A model generated the notes under the pieces. That model saw only the letters and a list, made by a program, of their open reading frames with translations, had not been told where the DNA came from and made no database searches. A program made the position numbers and the translations under genes. Positions 1 through 7,475 of a DNA stretch of 64,000 bases are shown piece after piece (the stretch's first letter is position 1; the number at the start of each line of letters is the position of its first letter). The DNA is taken from assembly GCA_004555175.1 (NCBI GenBank), contig SFJE01000002.1:1-64000 (forward strand), in the 5' to 3' direction. Source of the DNA: Lentisphaeraceae bacterium (GTDB taxonomy: Bacteria > Verrucomicrobiota > Kiritimatiellia > RFP12 > DVOR01).

Positions 1-99
1 TATTACCAATAAGACGGGGTCTTATTAGTTGCGCTCCGCCGAGCGGTTAGTTCTCTCCGCGCCGCGTGATAATCCGCGCCGCCGTTCCTTTCCTTCTGC
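1..99 (-). repeat. Interspersed repeat, copy A (partial, inverted)
   Basis: The reverse complement of this stretch matches the left part of the 194-bp elements at 36311-36504 and 63034-63227. It contains the conserved left arm and at least one full AATAAG/CTTATT palindromic unit, and is cut by the window start. The orientation is opposite to the other two copies. No coding capacity is evident. Confidence 0.9.
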
Positions 100-345
100 C
101 ACTTCCGTGGTAAAAGCGTTTCGCCTAAAAGCTAAGCATGAATAGTCCCCGTCGAACCAAAAGGGGTGCCCTGAGATCCCTATACGGGCGATCCGCGATG
201 CGAGAGAGCTCGCGGTGTTCCCTTGGGTTCCCTATATATAGCACCAACCAGGGGCTACTTCACCACTTTTACCAAACCATCCGCTACAGCACGCGTGCTA
301 CCCAAGGTCACCAATCAGCCGCCTCTTTACTCGCAAATACGGGCT
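100..345. other. Gene-free stretch between repeat copy A and a short-RNA promoter
   Basis: No convincing coding sequence is present; the two open frames here have no ribosome binding site and no recognisable protein. A small inverted repeat (CCGCGA ... TCGCGG, about 193-215) suggests local RNA structure, but I cannot assign it to 6S, RNase P or SRP RNA. Confidence 0.5.
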
Positions 346-370
346 GTTGTGCAAAAAGTGCTTGCACAAC
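346..370. promoter_or_regulatory. Operator-like palindrome overlapping a -35 box
   Basis: A perfect 9-bp inverted repeat, GTTGTGCAA-N7-TTGCACAAC. The right arm contains the -35 hexamer TTGCAC of the promoter at 362-390, so a bound dimer would block RNA polymerase. The binding protein is unknown. Confidence 0.55.
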
Positions 371-390
371 AAACACGCGTGTGCTATCTT
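362..390 (+). promoter_or_regulatory. Sigma70-type promoter of a short transcript
   Basis: TTGCAC (362-367), 17-bp spacer, TATCTT (385-390). Predicted start is near 397, only about 85 bases before a strong terminator, with no gene between. Confidence 0.6.
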
Positions 391-396
391 AATGGC

Positions 397-482
397 GTTT
401 CAGACATCTCCTACACACAGACACAACCCCACCCAAGAAGATATAAAAATGCTGGCCAGGTATTCTGGCCAGCTCTTTTTTT
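397..482 (+). ncRNA. Candidate small RNA of about 85 nt
   Basis: The stretch lies between a good promoter (362-390) and a strong intrinsic terminator (451-482). Its only ATG (449) sits in the terminator stem, so the transcript is unlikely to be coding. It may be a trans-acting small RNA or an attenuated leader for rubrerythrin downstream, although rubrerythrin has its own promoter. No family was recognised. This is inference from promoter and terminator spacing. Confidence 0.4.
451..482 (+). terminator. Intrinsic terminator
   Basis: A perfect 9-bp stem GCTGGCCAG/CTGGCCAGC with a 5-nt loop is followed by TCTTTTTTT. It isolates the rubrerythrin promoter from upstream transcription. Confidence 0.85.
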
Positions 483-559
483 GCACATAACAGACGACGG
501 ATTGCATGTGGAGAAAAGCGCAGGTTACGCGTTTTCAATTGAAGCCATTGCATTTTCAC

Positions 560-590
560 TCGACAGGACTCATGGGAAATGTGTTATAAT
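560..590 (+). promoter_or_regulatory. Promoter of rubrerythrin-perR
   Basis: A consensus TATAAT at 585-590 is preceded by TCGACA at 560-565 (spacing 19). Predicted start is near 597. The sequence TTATAAT resembles one half of a PerR box, so regulation by the downstream PerR is possible but not shown. Confidence 0.65.
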
Positions 591-600
591 GGCGGCGTTC

Positions 601-617
601 TGCTCGAATGTCGAGCA
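601..617 (+). promoter_or_regulatory. Inverted repeat at the 5' end of the rubrerythrin mRNA
   Basis: TGCTCGA-N3-TCGAGCA sits at the predicted transcript start. It could be a 5' stabilising hairpin of an abundant mRNA or an operator. The ribosome binding site AAGGAGAG follows it. Confidence 0.45.
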
Positions 618-643
618 ATAGTCCTAACTAAGGAGAGACAACA

Positions 644-1195
644 ATGAAGAAGTTTGTTTGCCCGATCTGCGGGTATGTTCACACTGGCGACACCGCTCCG
701 GAGAAGTGCCCGCAGTGTGGCTGCGTGGGCTCCAAGTTCATCGAGAAGACCGAGACCGGCAAGATGGAATGGGCCGATGAGCACCGCGTGGGCGTGGCCA
801 AGGGCGTTGACCCCGAGATCATCGAGGGCCTGCGGATGAACTTCACCGGCGAGTGCACCGAAGTGGGCATGTACCTGGCAATGGCTCGCGTGGCCATCCG
901 CGAAGGTTATCCCGAAATCGGCGCCTTCTACCAGCAGGCCGCCTGGGAAGAGGCCGAGCACGCCTGCAAGTTCGCTGAGCTCTTGGGCGAAGTGATCACC
1001 GATTCCACCCAGAAGAACCTCGAACTCCGCGCCGCCGCTGAGCAGGGTGCCTGCCAGGGCAAGCTCGACCTTGCCAAGAAGGCCAAGCAGCTCGGGCTCG
1101 ATGCCATCCACGACACCGTCCACGAGATGTGCAAGGACGAAGCGCGCCATGGGGCCGGTTTTGAAGGCCTCCTGAAGCGATACTTCGCGAAGTAA
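644..1195 (+). CDS. rbr: Reverse rubrerythrin (peroxide reductase)
   Basis: A 183-aa non-haem iron protein that reduces hydrogen peroxide in the cytoplasm of anaerobes. The rubredoxin-type Cys4 iron site comes first (CPICGY near residue 6 and CPQCGC near residue 23), followed by a ferritin-like four-helix di-iron domain with Glu-rich helices (for example AAWEEAEHACKF and KDEARHGAGF). This order, rubredoxin before ferritin-like domain, is that of reverse rubrerythrins. A strong AAGGAG ribosome binding site precedes the ATG. perR starts 4 bases after the stop, so the two are co-transcribed and probably form a peroxide-defence unit. The rubredoxin at 28725-28862 is a possible electron donor. Confidence 0.93.
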   Translation: MKKFVCPICGYVHTGDTAPEKCPQCGCVGSKFIEKTETGKMEWADEHRVGVAKGVDPEIIEGLRMNFTGECTEVGMYLAMARVAIREGYPEIGAFYQQAAWEEAEHACKFAELLGEVITDSTQKNLELRAAAEQGACQGKLDLAKKAKQLGLDAIHDTVHEMCKDEARHGAGFEGLLKRYFAK

Positions 1196-1198
1196 GCA

Positions 1199-1654
1199 AT
1201 GGCCGGGTTCAACCCCGCCTCCATCAAAGCCACGCTCCGGGCGCACGGGCTCTCGCCCTCCGCCCCCCGCGTGGCTATTTATGCTTGGCTGCAGACCCAC
1301 CACGTTCACCCCACGGTGGATGTCATCTACCGGGCGCTGCGGCCGAAGCTCAAATCCCTCTCGCGGACCACGGTCTACAATGTCCTCCACGCCTTTGTGG
1401 AGAAGGGATTGGCCAATGTGGTCCGTAGCGAGGACCTGGAATTGCGCTACGATGGCCTGCTTTCGCCGCACGCGCACTTCAAATGCACCCAGTGTGGGGC
1501 GATTATCGACCTAGGGGCAATCCCGGAAACCCTCGCCCAAGCCGTCGGCTTGCCGGCAGAAGCCAAGCCCACCGAACTCGCCGTCCTCTTCCGCGGCCTC
1601 TGCGCTGCTTGCGCAAAGAAGCGGACAGACGCTGACGCGACGGATAAATCGTAG
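1199..1654 (+). CDS. perR: PerR-type peroxide-sensing Fur family repressor
   Basis: A 151-aa winged-helix metalloregulator. All five regulatory-metal ligands of Bacillus PerR are present at the same residue numbers: His37, Asp85, His91, His93 and Asp104. The two CxxC pairs of the structural zinc site are at 96/99 and 135/138. PerR senses peroxide by metal-catalysed oxidation of these histidines and then releases DNA. It follows rubrerythrin after a 3-base gap, and no clear ribosome binding site is visible, so translation may be coupled. The likely regulon includes its own operon, given the TTATAAT sequence in that promoter. Asp rather than Glu at position 104 argues for PerR over Fur or Zur. 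Confidence 0.9.
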   Translation: MAGFNPASIKATLRAHGLSPSAPRVAIYAWLQTHHVHPTVDVIYRALRPKLKSLSRTTVYNVLHAFVEKGLANVVRSEDLELRYDGLLSPHAHFKCTQCGAIIDLGAIPETLAQAVGLPAEAKPTELAVLFRGLCAACAKKRTDADATDKS

Positions 1655-1756
1655 TTCCAACGCATTGTTTCCCACGCCTTAGATAGGCCACGCACATCGA
1701 GCGCCAGCGCTGTTGGTTAGCAGCTGTCGGCTTAAAATGAGCGCGGCGAGCGGACT

Positions 1757-1767
1757 TGTGGTATACT
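1757..1767 (+). promoter_or_regulatory. Extended -10 promoter, near-leaderless
   Basis: TGTGGTATACT ends 9 bases before the ATG at 1777. There is no good -35 box and no ribosome binding site, so the predicted transcript begins 1-3 bases before or at the start codon. Confidence 0.65.
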
Positions 1768-1776
1768 GCGCGCGTT

Positions 1777-2469
1777 ATGAGACGGAAGCCTACCGAGTTT
1801 GATTTTGTTTATGCCGTTCGGCACACGCAGATCCTCTGCGCGCCGGAACGGCTCTTGGACCCCTTTGATCAGACAACGATAGACTACACGCTCCTCGCCC
1901 AACCGATGGATGATCCGAGCAAGACGCGCGTACGGGAGGGGAAGTTGCAGACCTTTCCGCCCCGCCTCATTCTGCCCGGTGAGCTCTCGAGCCAGGAGCT
2001 GGAGGGCTTTGGGCCGCAGGCTCAAAACTATCTCGACTTTCTGAAGACGCACGCCTCGCGGATTCGCATCCTGCGCTACTCCTACCGTCTCCGCCGCGAA
2101 GCCTACACCGAGACGCTCATCAGCGAGCCGCTAGAGGTTGTGCGCGACCGCGCCAAACGCGCCTTTGCCCAGCGCGCCAGCCAATCTGCCGCGCTCGTAG
2201 AGGGGGTTGACGAGCCTTGGGATGTCTGCCTGTTACACCTCTTTATGCGTCTGGTGCAGGCCTCCGCCCCGCGCGCCATCCAGGCCTTTGAGCGAGAGGC
2301 CAAACGCGAGTTCCGCGACCACCTGCCGGCCGACGACCGCGCCGAGATTGAGCAGGCCTTCGCGGCGGCGGCCAAAGATGCCTCGCTCGTCAAACCCCTA
2401 GGGCGCCTCCTCAAGGCAAAGGGCCTCTTCGACGTCTATCAAGACCGCTTCTTCGCCCTGCTGCCGTGA
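1777..2469 (+). CDS. Conserved hypothetical protein, first gene of a three-gene operon
   Basis: A 230-aa soluble protein with no signal peptide, membrane segment or family motif that I recognise. It is rich in Arg, Glu and Ala, and the C-terminal 100 residues look mostly helical. The start at 1777 (MRRKPTEF) was chosen over the upstream in-frame ATG at 1756 because that codon overlaps the promoter's -10 region. The stop overlaps the ATG of the UDP-glucuronate decarboxylase by one base, and the helicase follows with another overlap, so the three are translationally coupled. The context gives no clear function. Confidence 0.75.
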   Translation: MRRKPTEFDFVYAVRHTQILCAPERLLDPFDQTTIDYTLLAQPMDDPSKTRVREGKLQTFPPRLILPGELSSQELEGFGPQAQNYLDFLKTHASRIRILRYSYRLRREAYTETLISEPLEVVRDRAKRAFAQRASQSAALVEGVDEPWDVCLLHLFMRLVQASAPRAIQAFEREAKREFRDHLPADDRAEIEQAFAAAAKDASLVKPLGRLLKAKGLFDVYQDRFFALLP

Positions 2470-3428
2470 TGACCCTGCGCATCCTCATTACCGGTGGCGC
2501 CGGCTTCATCGGCGCGAACCTCGCACGCTTTCTCGTGGCGCGCGACCATCGCGTGACCGTGCTCGACAACTTTCGGACCGGGCGGCGGGGGAACCTGGAA
2601 GGGCTGGCGGTCAGCCTGCTGGAGCGGGATGTCCGCGAATCGATTCCGGGCGACTACGATTGGATCTTCCACCTAGCCTGCCCCGCCTCGCCCCCGCACT
2701 ATCAGGCCGATGGGCTCTTCACGCTGACAACGGCCTTCGATGGCACGCGGCAGGTGCTTGAAGTGGCCCAGCGCTGCGGCGCGCGCGTACTCATCGCCTC
2801 GACCAGCGAAGTTTATGGCGACCCTCAGGTCCACCCGCAACCGGAGGGATACTGGGGCCACGTCAATCCGCTGGGCATCCGCAGTTGCTACGACGAAGGC
2901 AAGCGCGCGGCCGAAACGCTGGCGCTAGAGTATCGGCGTAAGTTCGGCGTGGATGTGCGATTGGTACGCATCTTCAACACCTATGGGCCGTGGATGGACC
3001 CGCAGGATGGGCGCGTCATCTCCAACTTCATTCTGCAGGCCTTGCACAACGAGCCGTTGACGCTCTATGGGCGGGGCGAACAGACGCGCTCGTGCCAATT
3101 TATTGAGGACCTTCTGCGGGCCTTCGTGCGCTATCTGCAGGTCGACCGCACGCAGCTTGAAGCCTTCTTCGCGCCCCGTGGCCTCATCGTGCCGGTGCTC
3201 AACCTAGGCAATCCCGAGGAGTACACCATCGCCGACATCGCCCGGGCCGTCCTGGCGCTTCTGCCCGAGAGCCGTTCCACCTTTGCCTTTAAGCCCCTCC
3301 CCGCCGATGACCCCAAGCGCCGCAAGCCCGACATCGCGTGGGCCTCTGAACTTCTGGGTTGGCAGCCGCGCGTCTCCCTGACCGAGGGGCTTGCCAAAAC
3401 CATCGCCTACTTCCGAGGAACCCTATGA
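2469..3428 (+). CDS. UDP-glucuronate decarboxylase (UDP-xylose synthase)
   Basis: A 319-aa short-chain dehydrogenase/epimerase family enzyme converting UDP-glucuronate to UDP-xylose with bound NAD. It has the N-terminal Rossmann motif GGAGFIG, the family-specific LACPASPPHYQ, the STSEVYGDP segment, a YxxxK catalytic pair near residues 141-145 within SCYDEGKR, and RIFNTYGP. These match UDP-xylose synthases better than generic epimerases. Its substrate would be made by the UDP-glucose 6-dehydrogenase at 39806-41152, about 37 kb away. The product probably feeds surface polysaccharide or protein glycosylation. The ATG overlaps the upstream stop by one base, and its own stop overlaps the helicase start by four. 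Confidence 0.9.
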   Translation: MTLRILITGGAGFIGANLARFLVARDHRVTVLDNFRTGRRGNLEGLAVSLLERDVRESIPGDYDWIFHLACPASPPHYQADGLFTLTTAFDGTRQVLEVAQRCGARVLIASTSEVYGDPQVHPQPEGYWGHVNPLGIRSCYDEGKRAAETLALEYRRKFGVDVRLVRIFNTYGPWMDPQDGRVISNFILQALHNEPLTLYGRGEQTRSCQFIEDLLRAFVRYLQVDRTQLEAFFAPRGLIVPVLNLGNPEEYTIADIARAVLALLPESRSTFAFKPLPADDPKRRKPDIAWASELLGWQPRVSLTEGLAKTIAYFRGTL

Positions 3429-5356
3429 CCAACTGGACCTCGCTTCTCAACCCCGAGCAGTGCGCCGCCGTCACCGCGCCCGATGGCCCACTCCTCGTCC
3501 TGGCCGCGGCCGGCACAGGCAAGACCCGGACCCTCACCTACCGCGTGGCCTACCTAATGGAGAATGGCGTCCGCCCGGAAAACATCCTCCTGCTCACCTT
3601 TACCAACCGCGCGGCCCGAGAGATGCTCGAGCGCGCCGAGCAGTTGGTTGGACCCGCCATTGCCACCCTCTGGTCGGGCACTTTCCACCACGTCTGCCAC
3701 CGTATTCTGCGCGTCTATGCTGAACGTCTGGGTTACACGCGCTCCTTCGTTATTCTCGACCGCGAGGACTCCCTCTCTCTCATCAACAAGGCCATCAAGG
3801 CCCTGGTCAGCAACGTCAAGGAGTTCCCCAAGAAGGATGTGATGGCCGCGCTCATCGGTAAGGTGGCCAACACCGAGGGCGACCTAGCCGCCGAGGCCGC
3901 CGCTTTGGCTCTGGAGACTGGTGCCGCCCCCGAGCAGATCGTGGCCGTGGCCGAGCGCTATCAGGCCGATAAGCGCGCGGCCAACGCGATGGACTTTGAC
4001 GACCTGCTGACCAATACGCTCAAGCTCCTGCGCCAGGCGCCAGAGGTCCTTGCGCGCTACGCCGAGCGCTTCCGCTACATCTTGGTGGATGAATACCAGG
4101 ACACAAACACCATCCAGTCGCAGATTGTCGACCTGCTCGCCTCGCACCACCGCAACCTAATGGCCGTGGGCGATGACTTCCAGTGCATTTACACCTGGCG
4201 CGGGGCCGACTTCCGCAACATTATGGACTTCCCGAAGCGTTGGGCCGGCCGCCAGATTATCAAACTCGAGCGCAATTACCGTTCAGTCCCAGAAATCCTC
4301 TCGGTGGCCAACGAGGTGATCGCCGGCAACCCCGAGCAGTTCCAGAAGACCCTTCTGCCGACGCGCCCAGCGGCCGGGACCAAGCCCCTCTTGACCTTCC
4401 TGCGCGATGCCTCCGAGCAGTCCCAAATGGTCATCCGCCAAGTCCAGCGCCTCTTAGCCGATGGCCTCGCGCCCACCGACATCGCCATCCTCTACCGCTC
4501 GCACTACCACGTGATGGAGTTGGAAACCGAGTTGCGCCGGCTGCAAATCGACTATGTTCTCACCTCCGGCCAGGGCTTCTACGATAGCGCCCATGTCAAG
4601 GACACCGTCTCCTTCCTCCGCCTCTGCTCGGGCACGGCCGACCTCTTCGCCTTCACCCGCGTGATGGGCCTGCTGCCGGGCGTTGGTCCCAAGACCGCAG
4701 AGAAACTCTGGACCAAGCTCGGCGAACGCTTCGATGCCGCCCAGCCCTCCGACCGCCAGTCCCTCCTGGCACTGATGCCCAAGAAGGCCCGCCCCGACTG
4801 GGAGCTCCTCGATGCCATTCTAGGACGCTACCAAGAGGAGAAGCTCGAGTTCAACGGCAGCAAGGCGGTCACCCTCTTCCAAGACGCCTGGTACGATCGC
4901 TACCTCCACCGCGCCTACGAGAATGCCGACGAGCGCATCGAAGACCTCGCGGCGCTCGCCTCGCAGTTCGGCAAGAACCAGAGCGTCGGCCAATTCCTCT
5001 ACGACGTGGCCCTGATGACCAATGTTGATGCGGAGTCCGCCCAAGCCCTTGCCGACCGCCCCGGTCTGCACCTCTCCACCGTTCATCAAGCCAAGGGCCT
5101 CGAGTGGCCGGCTGTCATCATCCTGTGGTGCAATGAGGACCTCTTCCCTTCGGCGCGCGCCATCAAGGAAGGTAACGAGGCCGAGGAGCGGCGGCTCTTC
5201 TACGTGGCTGTCACGCGCGCCAAGCGCTCGCTCCTGCTCTGCACCCCCTCCTACCGCTTCAACCCGCGCACTGGCGAGCGGCTCTACCTCAAACCCTCGC
5301 GCTTCGTCAAAACACTTCCCGAAAGCCTCGTCTCCAAGCGCTACGGCATGTACTAA
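3425..5356 (+). CDS. uvrD: UvrD/PcrA-like superfamily 1 DNA helicase
   Basis: A 643-aa ATP-dependent 3'-5' helicase of the UvrD/Rep/PcrA family, used in repair and clearing replication blocks. The Walker A motif AAAGTGKT is at residues 27-34, the Walker B motif VDEYQDTN near 220, and the Q-rich motif III CIYTWRGAD follows. The C-terminal motifs V and VI are HQAKGLEW and VAVTRAKRS. The length is slightly below UvrD (about 720 aa) and the C-terminus lacks a long tail, as in Rep/PcrA. The start ATG overlaps the preceding stop (ATGA), which rules out the longer in-frame upstream starts. It is the last gene of the operon. Confidence 0.9.
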   Translation: MTNWTSLLNPEQCAAVTAPDGPLLVLAAAGTGKTRTLTYRVAYLMENGVRPENILLLTFTNRAAREMLERAEQLVGPAIATLWSGTFHHVCHRILRVYAERLGYTRSFVILDREDSLSLINKAIKALVSNVKEFPKKDVMAALIGKVANTEGDLAAEAAALALETGAAPEQIVAVAERYQADKRAANAMDFDDLLTNTLKLLRQAPEVLARYAERFRYILVDEYQDTNTIQSQIVDLLASHHRNLMAVGDDFQCIYTWRGADFRNIMDFPKRWAGRQIIKLERNYRSVPEILSVANEVIAGNPEQFQKTLLPTRPAAGTKPLLTFLRDASEQSQMVIRQVQRLLADGLAPTDIAILYRSHYHVMELETELRRLQIDYVLTSGQGFYDSAHVKDTVSFLRLCSGTADLFAFTRVMGLLPGVGPKTAEKLWTKLGERFDAAQPSDRQSLLALMPKKARPDWELLDAILGRYQEEKLEFNGSKAVTLFQDAWYDRYLHRAYENADERIEDLAALASQFGKNQSVGQFLYDVALMTNVDAESAQALADRPGLHLSTVHQAKGLEWPAVIILWCNEDLFPSARAIKEGNEAEERRLFYVAVTRAKRSLLLCTPSYRFNPRTGERLYLKPSRFVKTLPESLVSKRYGMY

Positions 5357-5373
5357 GCGCGCTACGCGCGCAG

Positions 5374-5401
5374 CGGTTAGCCGTTAGCTGTTAGCAGTTA
5401 G
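5374..5401. repeat. Heptamer tandem repeat (4 units)
   Basis: Four consecutive 7-bp units of the form NNGTTAG (CGGTTAG, CCGTTAG, CTGTTAG, CAGTTAG) lie downstream of the helicase stop. A second heptamer run of different sequence follows at 5433-5453. Confidence 0.75.
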
Positions 5402-5410
5402 CACGCCTCA

Positions 5411-5432
5411 AAAGAGAGGCCGAAGGCCCTCT
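5411..5432 (-). terminator. Terminator of the lolC-lolD-SEDS operon
   Basis: On the minus strand AGAGGGCC-TTC-GGCCTCTC forms a hairpin followed by TTTTG. It lies 16 bases after the SEDS gene stop. Confidence 0.75.
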
Positions 5433-5453
5433 ATCATCTGTCATCCATCATCT
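5433..5453. repeat. Heptamer tandem repeat (3 units)
   Basis: ATCATCT, GTCATCC, ATCATCT in tandem. The run overlaps the last codons of the SEDS gene at 5448. Similar GATGA/TCATC heptamers recur after metK. Confidence 0.6.
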
Positions 5454-6779
5454 GCACGAACCGTGCACGCGGTTCGTGCAAGCACAGACCAAGCCGCAGA
5501 GCAGGAGCGTGGTCAGGAGCGAGAAGCCGCCCTGCGAAAAGAAGGGCAGCGTAATGCCCGTCATCGGCAAGGCCTTAGTGACGCCCCCAACATTCAGCAC
5601 CAACTGCACGCCCATCAAGGCCGTCAACCCCAGCCCCAGCAGGCGGCACGGCGGTGGCAACGCGGTGTCCATCACCCGCGAACTGCGCCAAATCCAGAGC
5701 CAGAAGGCCGCCAACACCAGCGCGCAGCCAATGAGTCCCCACTCCTCAGCCAAGGCGGCATAGACAAAGTCGCTCGTCACAATCGGGACCGTCCCAGGCA
5801 TCCCTTCGCCCAGACCGCTCCCCCAGAGGCCCCCGGCGAACTGCGCGCAGAGACTCTGGCCAATCTGCCAACCCTTGCCCGTGGGGTCCTGAAAGGGATC
5901 AAGCCAGACGGCGAACCGGGCCGCGCTATGCGCCGAGAGGAAGCGGATCCCCCACCCCGCCGCCGCGGCCGCACCCAAACCCACCGCCAGCCAACCCACC
6001 TTCCGCGTGGCCGCGCAGAGCATCAACATCAGCGTTAGACACAGGATAAGGGCCAGCCCCAAGTCGCGCACCACCACCGCGCCGGCCAGCGGCACGCCCC
6101 ATAAGAACGCCAGGGCCAACGCCTCGCGTAGCGGCGGCACCGGCACCCCCGCCACCGTCCGCGCAAGCGCCTCGGTCCGCGCCGGCAACCAGGCTGCCGT
6201 AAAGGCCACCAAGAGCACCTTCACCAATTCCGTCGGGTTGATTTGCCCGGGCAGGAACATCCCCCCGCGATAGCTCCGCCCAAAGAGTCGCAAGGCCGCC
6301 AACACCCCCAGCGCTCCCAGCCAGCAGAGCCACTGCACACGCGGCAAAAGCGCGCTCACCCGATCCGAATTCAACCACTGCAAGCAGAAAAGCCACCCGG
6401 CCACGCCCCCCAAGAGCGGCAGATAAGCCCGCCAAGCGCGCCAAGCCTCAACCCAGGTCCCTAGGCGCCACTGCTCCACAATCCCCAGCCCCAGCAACAG
6501 CAACGTCAGCGCCACGACAATGCGGTCCCCGCCAAAGCGGCTCGGCCGCGTCACCCACAACGAGAGCACCGCCGTCGCGAGCCACCCCACAAGCGGGGCG
6601 AAGAAGGCTCCAGGTGTGAGCGCATCGCTGCTCAAGCGCGTCATCGCCACCGGAAAGGCCGCCGCCCCCACGCACACCATCAGCGCAAAGAGCAACCAGC
6701 CACCGCCACCGACCGGCCGCTCAACCGCCTTGGCTGACTGCGTGGACTTCGTCTTACGTTTTCTCTGCGGCTCGGCCAT
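5448..6779 (-). CDS. SEDS family peptidoglycan glycosyltransferase (FtsW/RodA-like)
   Basis: A 443-aa integral membrane protein with about ten hydrophobic segments. It carries SEDS signatures: INPTELVK in the middle, DFVYAALAEEWG, and the C-terminal GITLPFFSQGGFSLL. SEDS proteins polymerise lipid II into glycan strands with a class B penicillin-binding protein partner. A second SEDS gene at 60618-61736 looks like FtsW proper, so this one may serve elongation (RodA role) or another special wall-synthesis role. It follows lolD by 5 bases and ends at a terminator. The basic N-terminal 25 residues are cytoplasmic. Confidence 0.85.
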   Translation of the reverse strand: MAEPQRKRKTKSTQSAKAVERPVGGGGWLLFALMVCVGAAAFPVAMTRLSSDALTPGAFFAPLVGWLATAVLSLWVTRPSRFGGDRIVVALTLLLLGLGIVEQWRLGTWVEAWRAWRAYLPLLGGVAGWLFCLQWLNSDRVSALLPRVQWLCWLGALGVLAALRLFGRSYRGGMFLPGQINPTELVKVLLVAFTAAWLPARTEALARTVAGVPVPPLREALALAFLWGVPLAGAVVVRDLGLALILCLTLMLMLCAATRKVGWLAVGLGAAAAAGWGIRFLSAHSAARFAVWLDPFQDPTGKGWQIGQSLCAQFAGGLWGSGLGEGMPGTVPIVTSDFVYAALAEEWGLIGCALVLAAFWLWIWRSSRVMDTALPPPCRLLGLGLTALMGVQLVLNVGGVTKALPMTGITLPFFSQGGFSLLTTLLLCGLVCACTNRVHGSCR

Positions 6780-6784
6780 CGCGC

Positions 6785-7471
6785 TTAGGCCTGCAACTTA
6801 CCATCGACCAATGTCAGCACGCGGCTACAGCGCGCGGCCGTCTCCGGATTGTGCGTGACCATCACCAACAGGGCATTTTGCTCGCGCACGAGGTCGAACA
6901 GCAATTCTAGGACCATTTCGCCCGTCTTGGCATCCAGGTTCCCGGTCGGCTCATCGGCAAGAATCAACGGCGGCTCATTCATCAACGCCCGGGCAATCGC
7001 TGCACGCTGCTGTTCACCGCCGGAGAGTTCCAAGGGCGTATGGCGCAGACGCTCCGTAAGCCCCACGCGCGAGAGCAAAGCCTCCGCCCGCGCGCGCATT
7101 TGCTTGGTTGAAAGTCGCCCCAAGGCCATCGCAGGGAGCATCACATTCTCGGTGATGTCCATCTCCGGCAACAGATGATAGGCCTGAAAGACAAAGCCCA
7201 CGCGCTCAGCGCGCAGCCGCGTCCGCCGCCGGGCCGACAGCGCGTAAAGCGGCGAACCCTCCACCCACACCTCGCCGGCCTCTGGGCGGTCTAGCCCGCC
7301 GAGCACATGCAGGAGGGTCGACTTGCCGGCACCGCTGCGGCCGATGATGGCCACCGTCTCGCCGCGCTCGGCCGAGAAGTCCGCCTGCCGAAGAATCTCC
7401 AGGCGCTTGCCGTGAAGGGTGTAGGCTTTGCATAAACCAGTGGCCGCGAGGGCCGGGGAGGGGGTAGACAT
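6785..7471 (-). CDS. lolD: Lipoprotein-releasing ABC transporter ATPase LolD
   Basis: A 228-aa ABC ATPase of the LolD/MacB group. It powers release of outer-membrane lipoproteins from the inner membrane with LolC/E. Walker A is GRSGAGKS, the signature is LSGGEQQ, Walker B is LILADEPTG, and the H-loop is MVTHN. The FVFQAYHLLPE Q-loop and the LDAKTGE D-loop are typical of LolD. The start at 7471 is preceded by AAGGAG; the longer in-frame extension would overlap lolC. It lies 4 bases after the lolC stop, so the two are co-expressed. Confidence 0.92.
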   Translation of the reverse strand: MSTPSPALAATGLCKAYTLHGKRLEILRQADFSAERGETVAIIGRSGAGKSTLLHVLGGLDRPEAGEVWVEGSPLYALSARRRTRLRAERVGFVFQAYHLLPEMDITENVMLPAMALGRLSTKQMRARAEALLSRVGLTERLRHTPLELSGGEQQRAAIARALMNEPPLILADEPTGNLDAKTGEMVLELLFDLVREQNALLVMVTHNPETAARCSRVLTLVDGKLQA

Positions 7472-7475
7472 CGGC

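Noticed and set aside
100..345. 6S RNA or RNase P RNA
   Set aside because: Some short inverted repeats are present, but the conserved core sequences of those RNAs are not visible and no terminator fits the expected lengths.
223..621. Open frame of 132 codons upstream of rubrerythrin
   Set aside because: It crosses a promoter, a terminator and the rubrerythrin promoter, has no ribosome binding site and no recognisable protein.
5463..6038. Plus-strand frames opposite the SEDS gene
   Set aside because: Pro/Arg/Gln-rich shadow frames of a high-GC membrane-protein gene; the minus-strand product has clear motifs.
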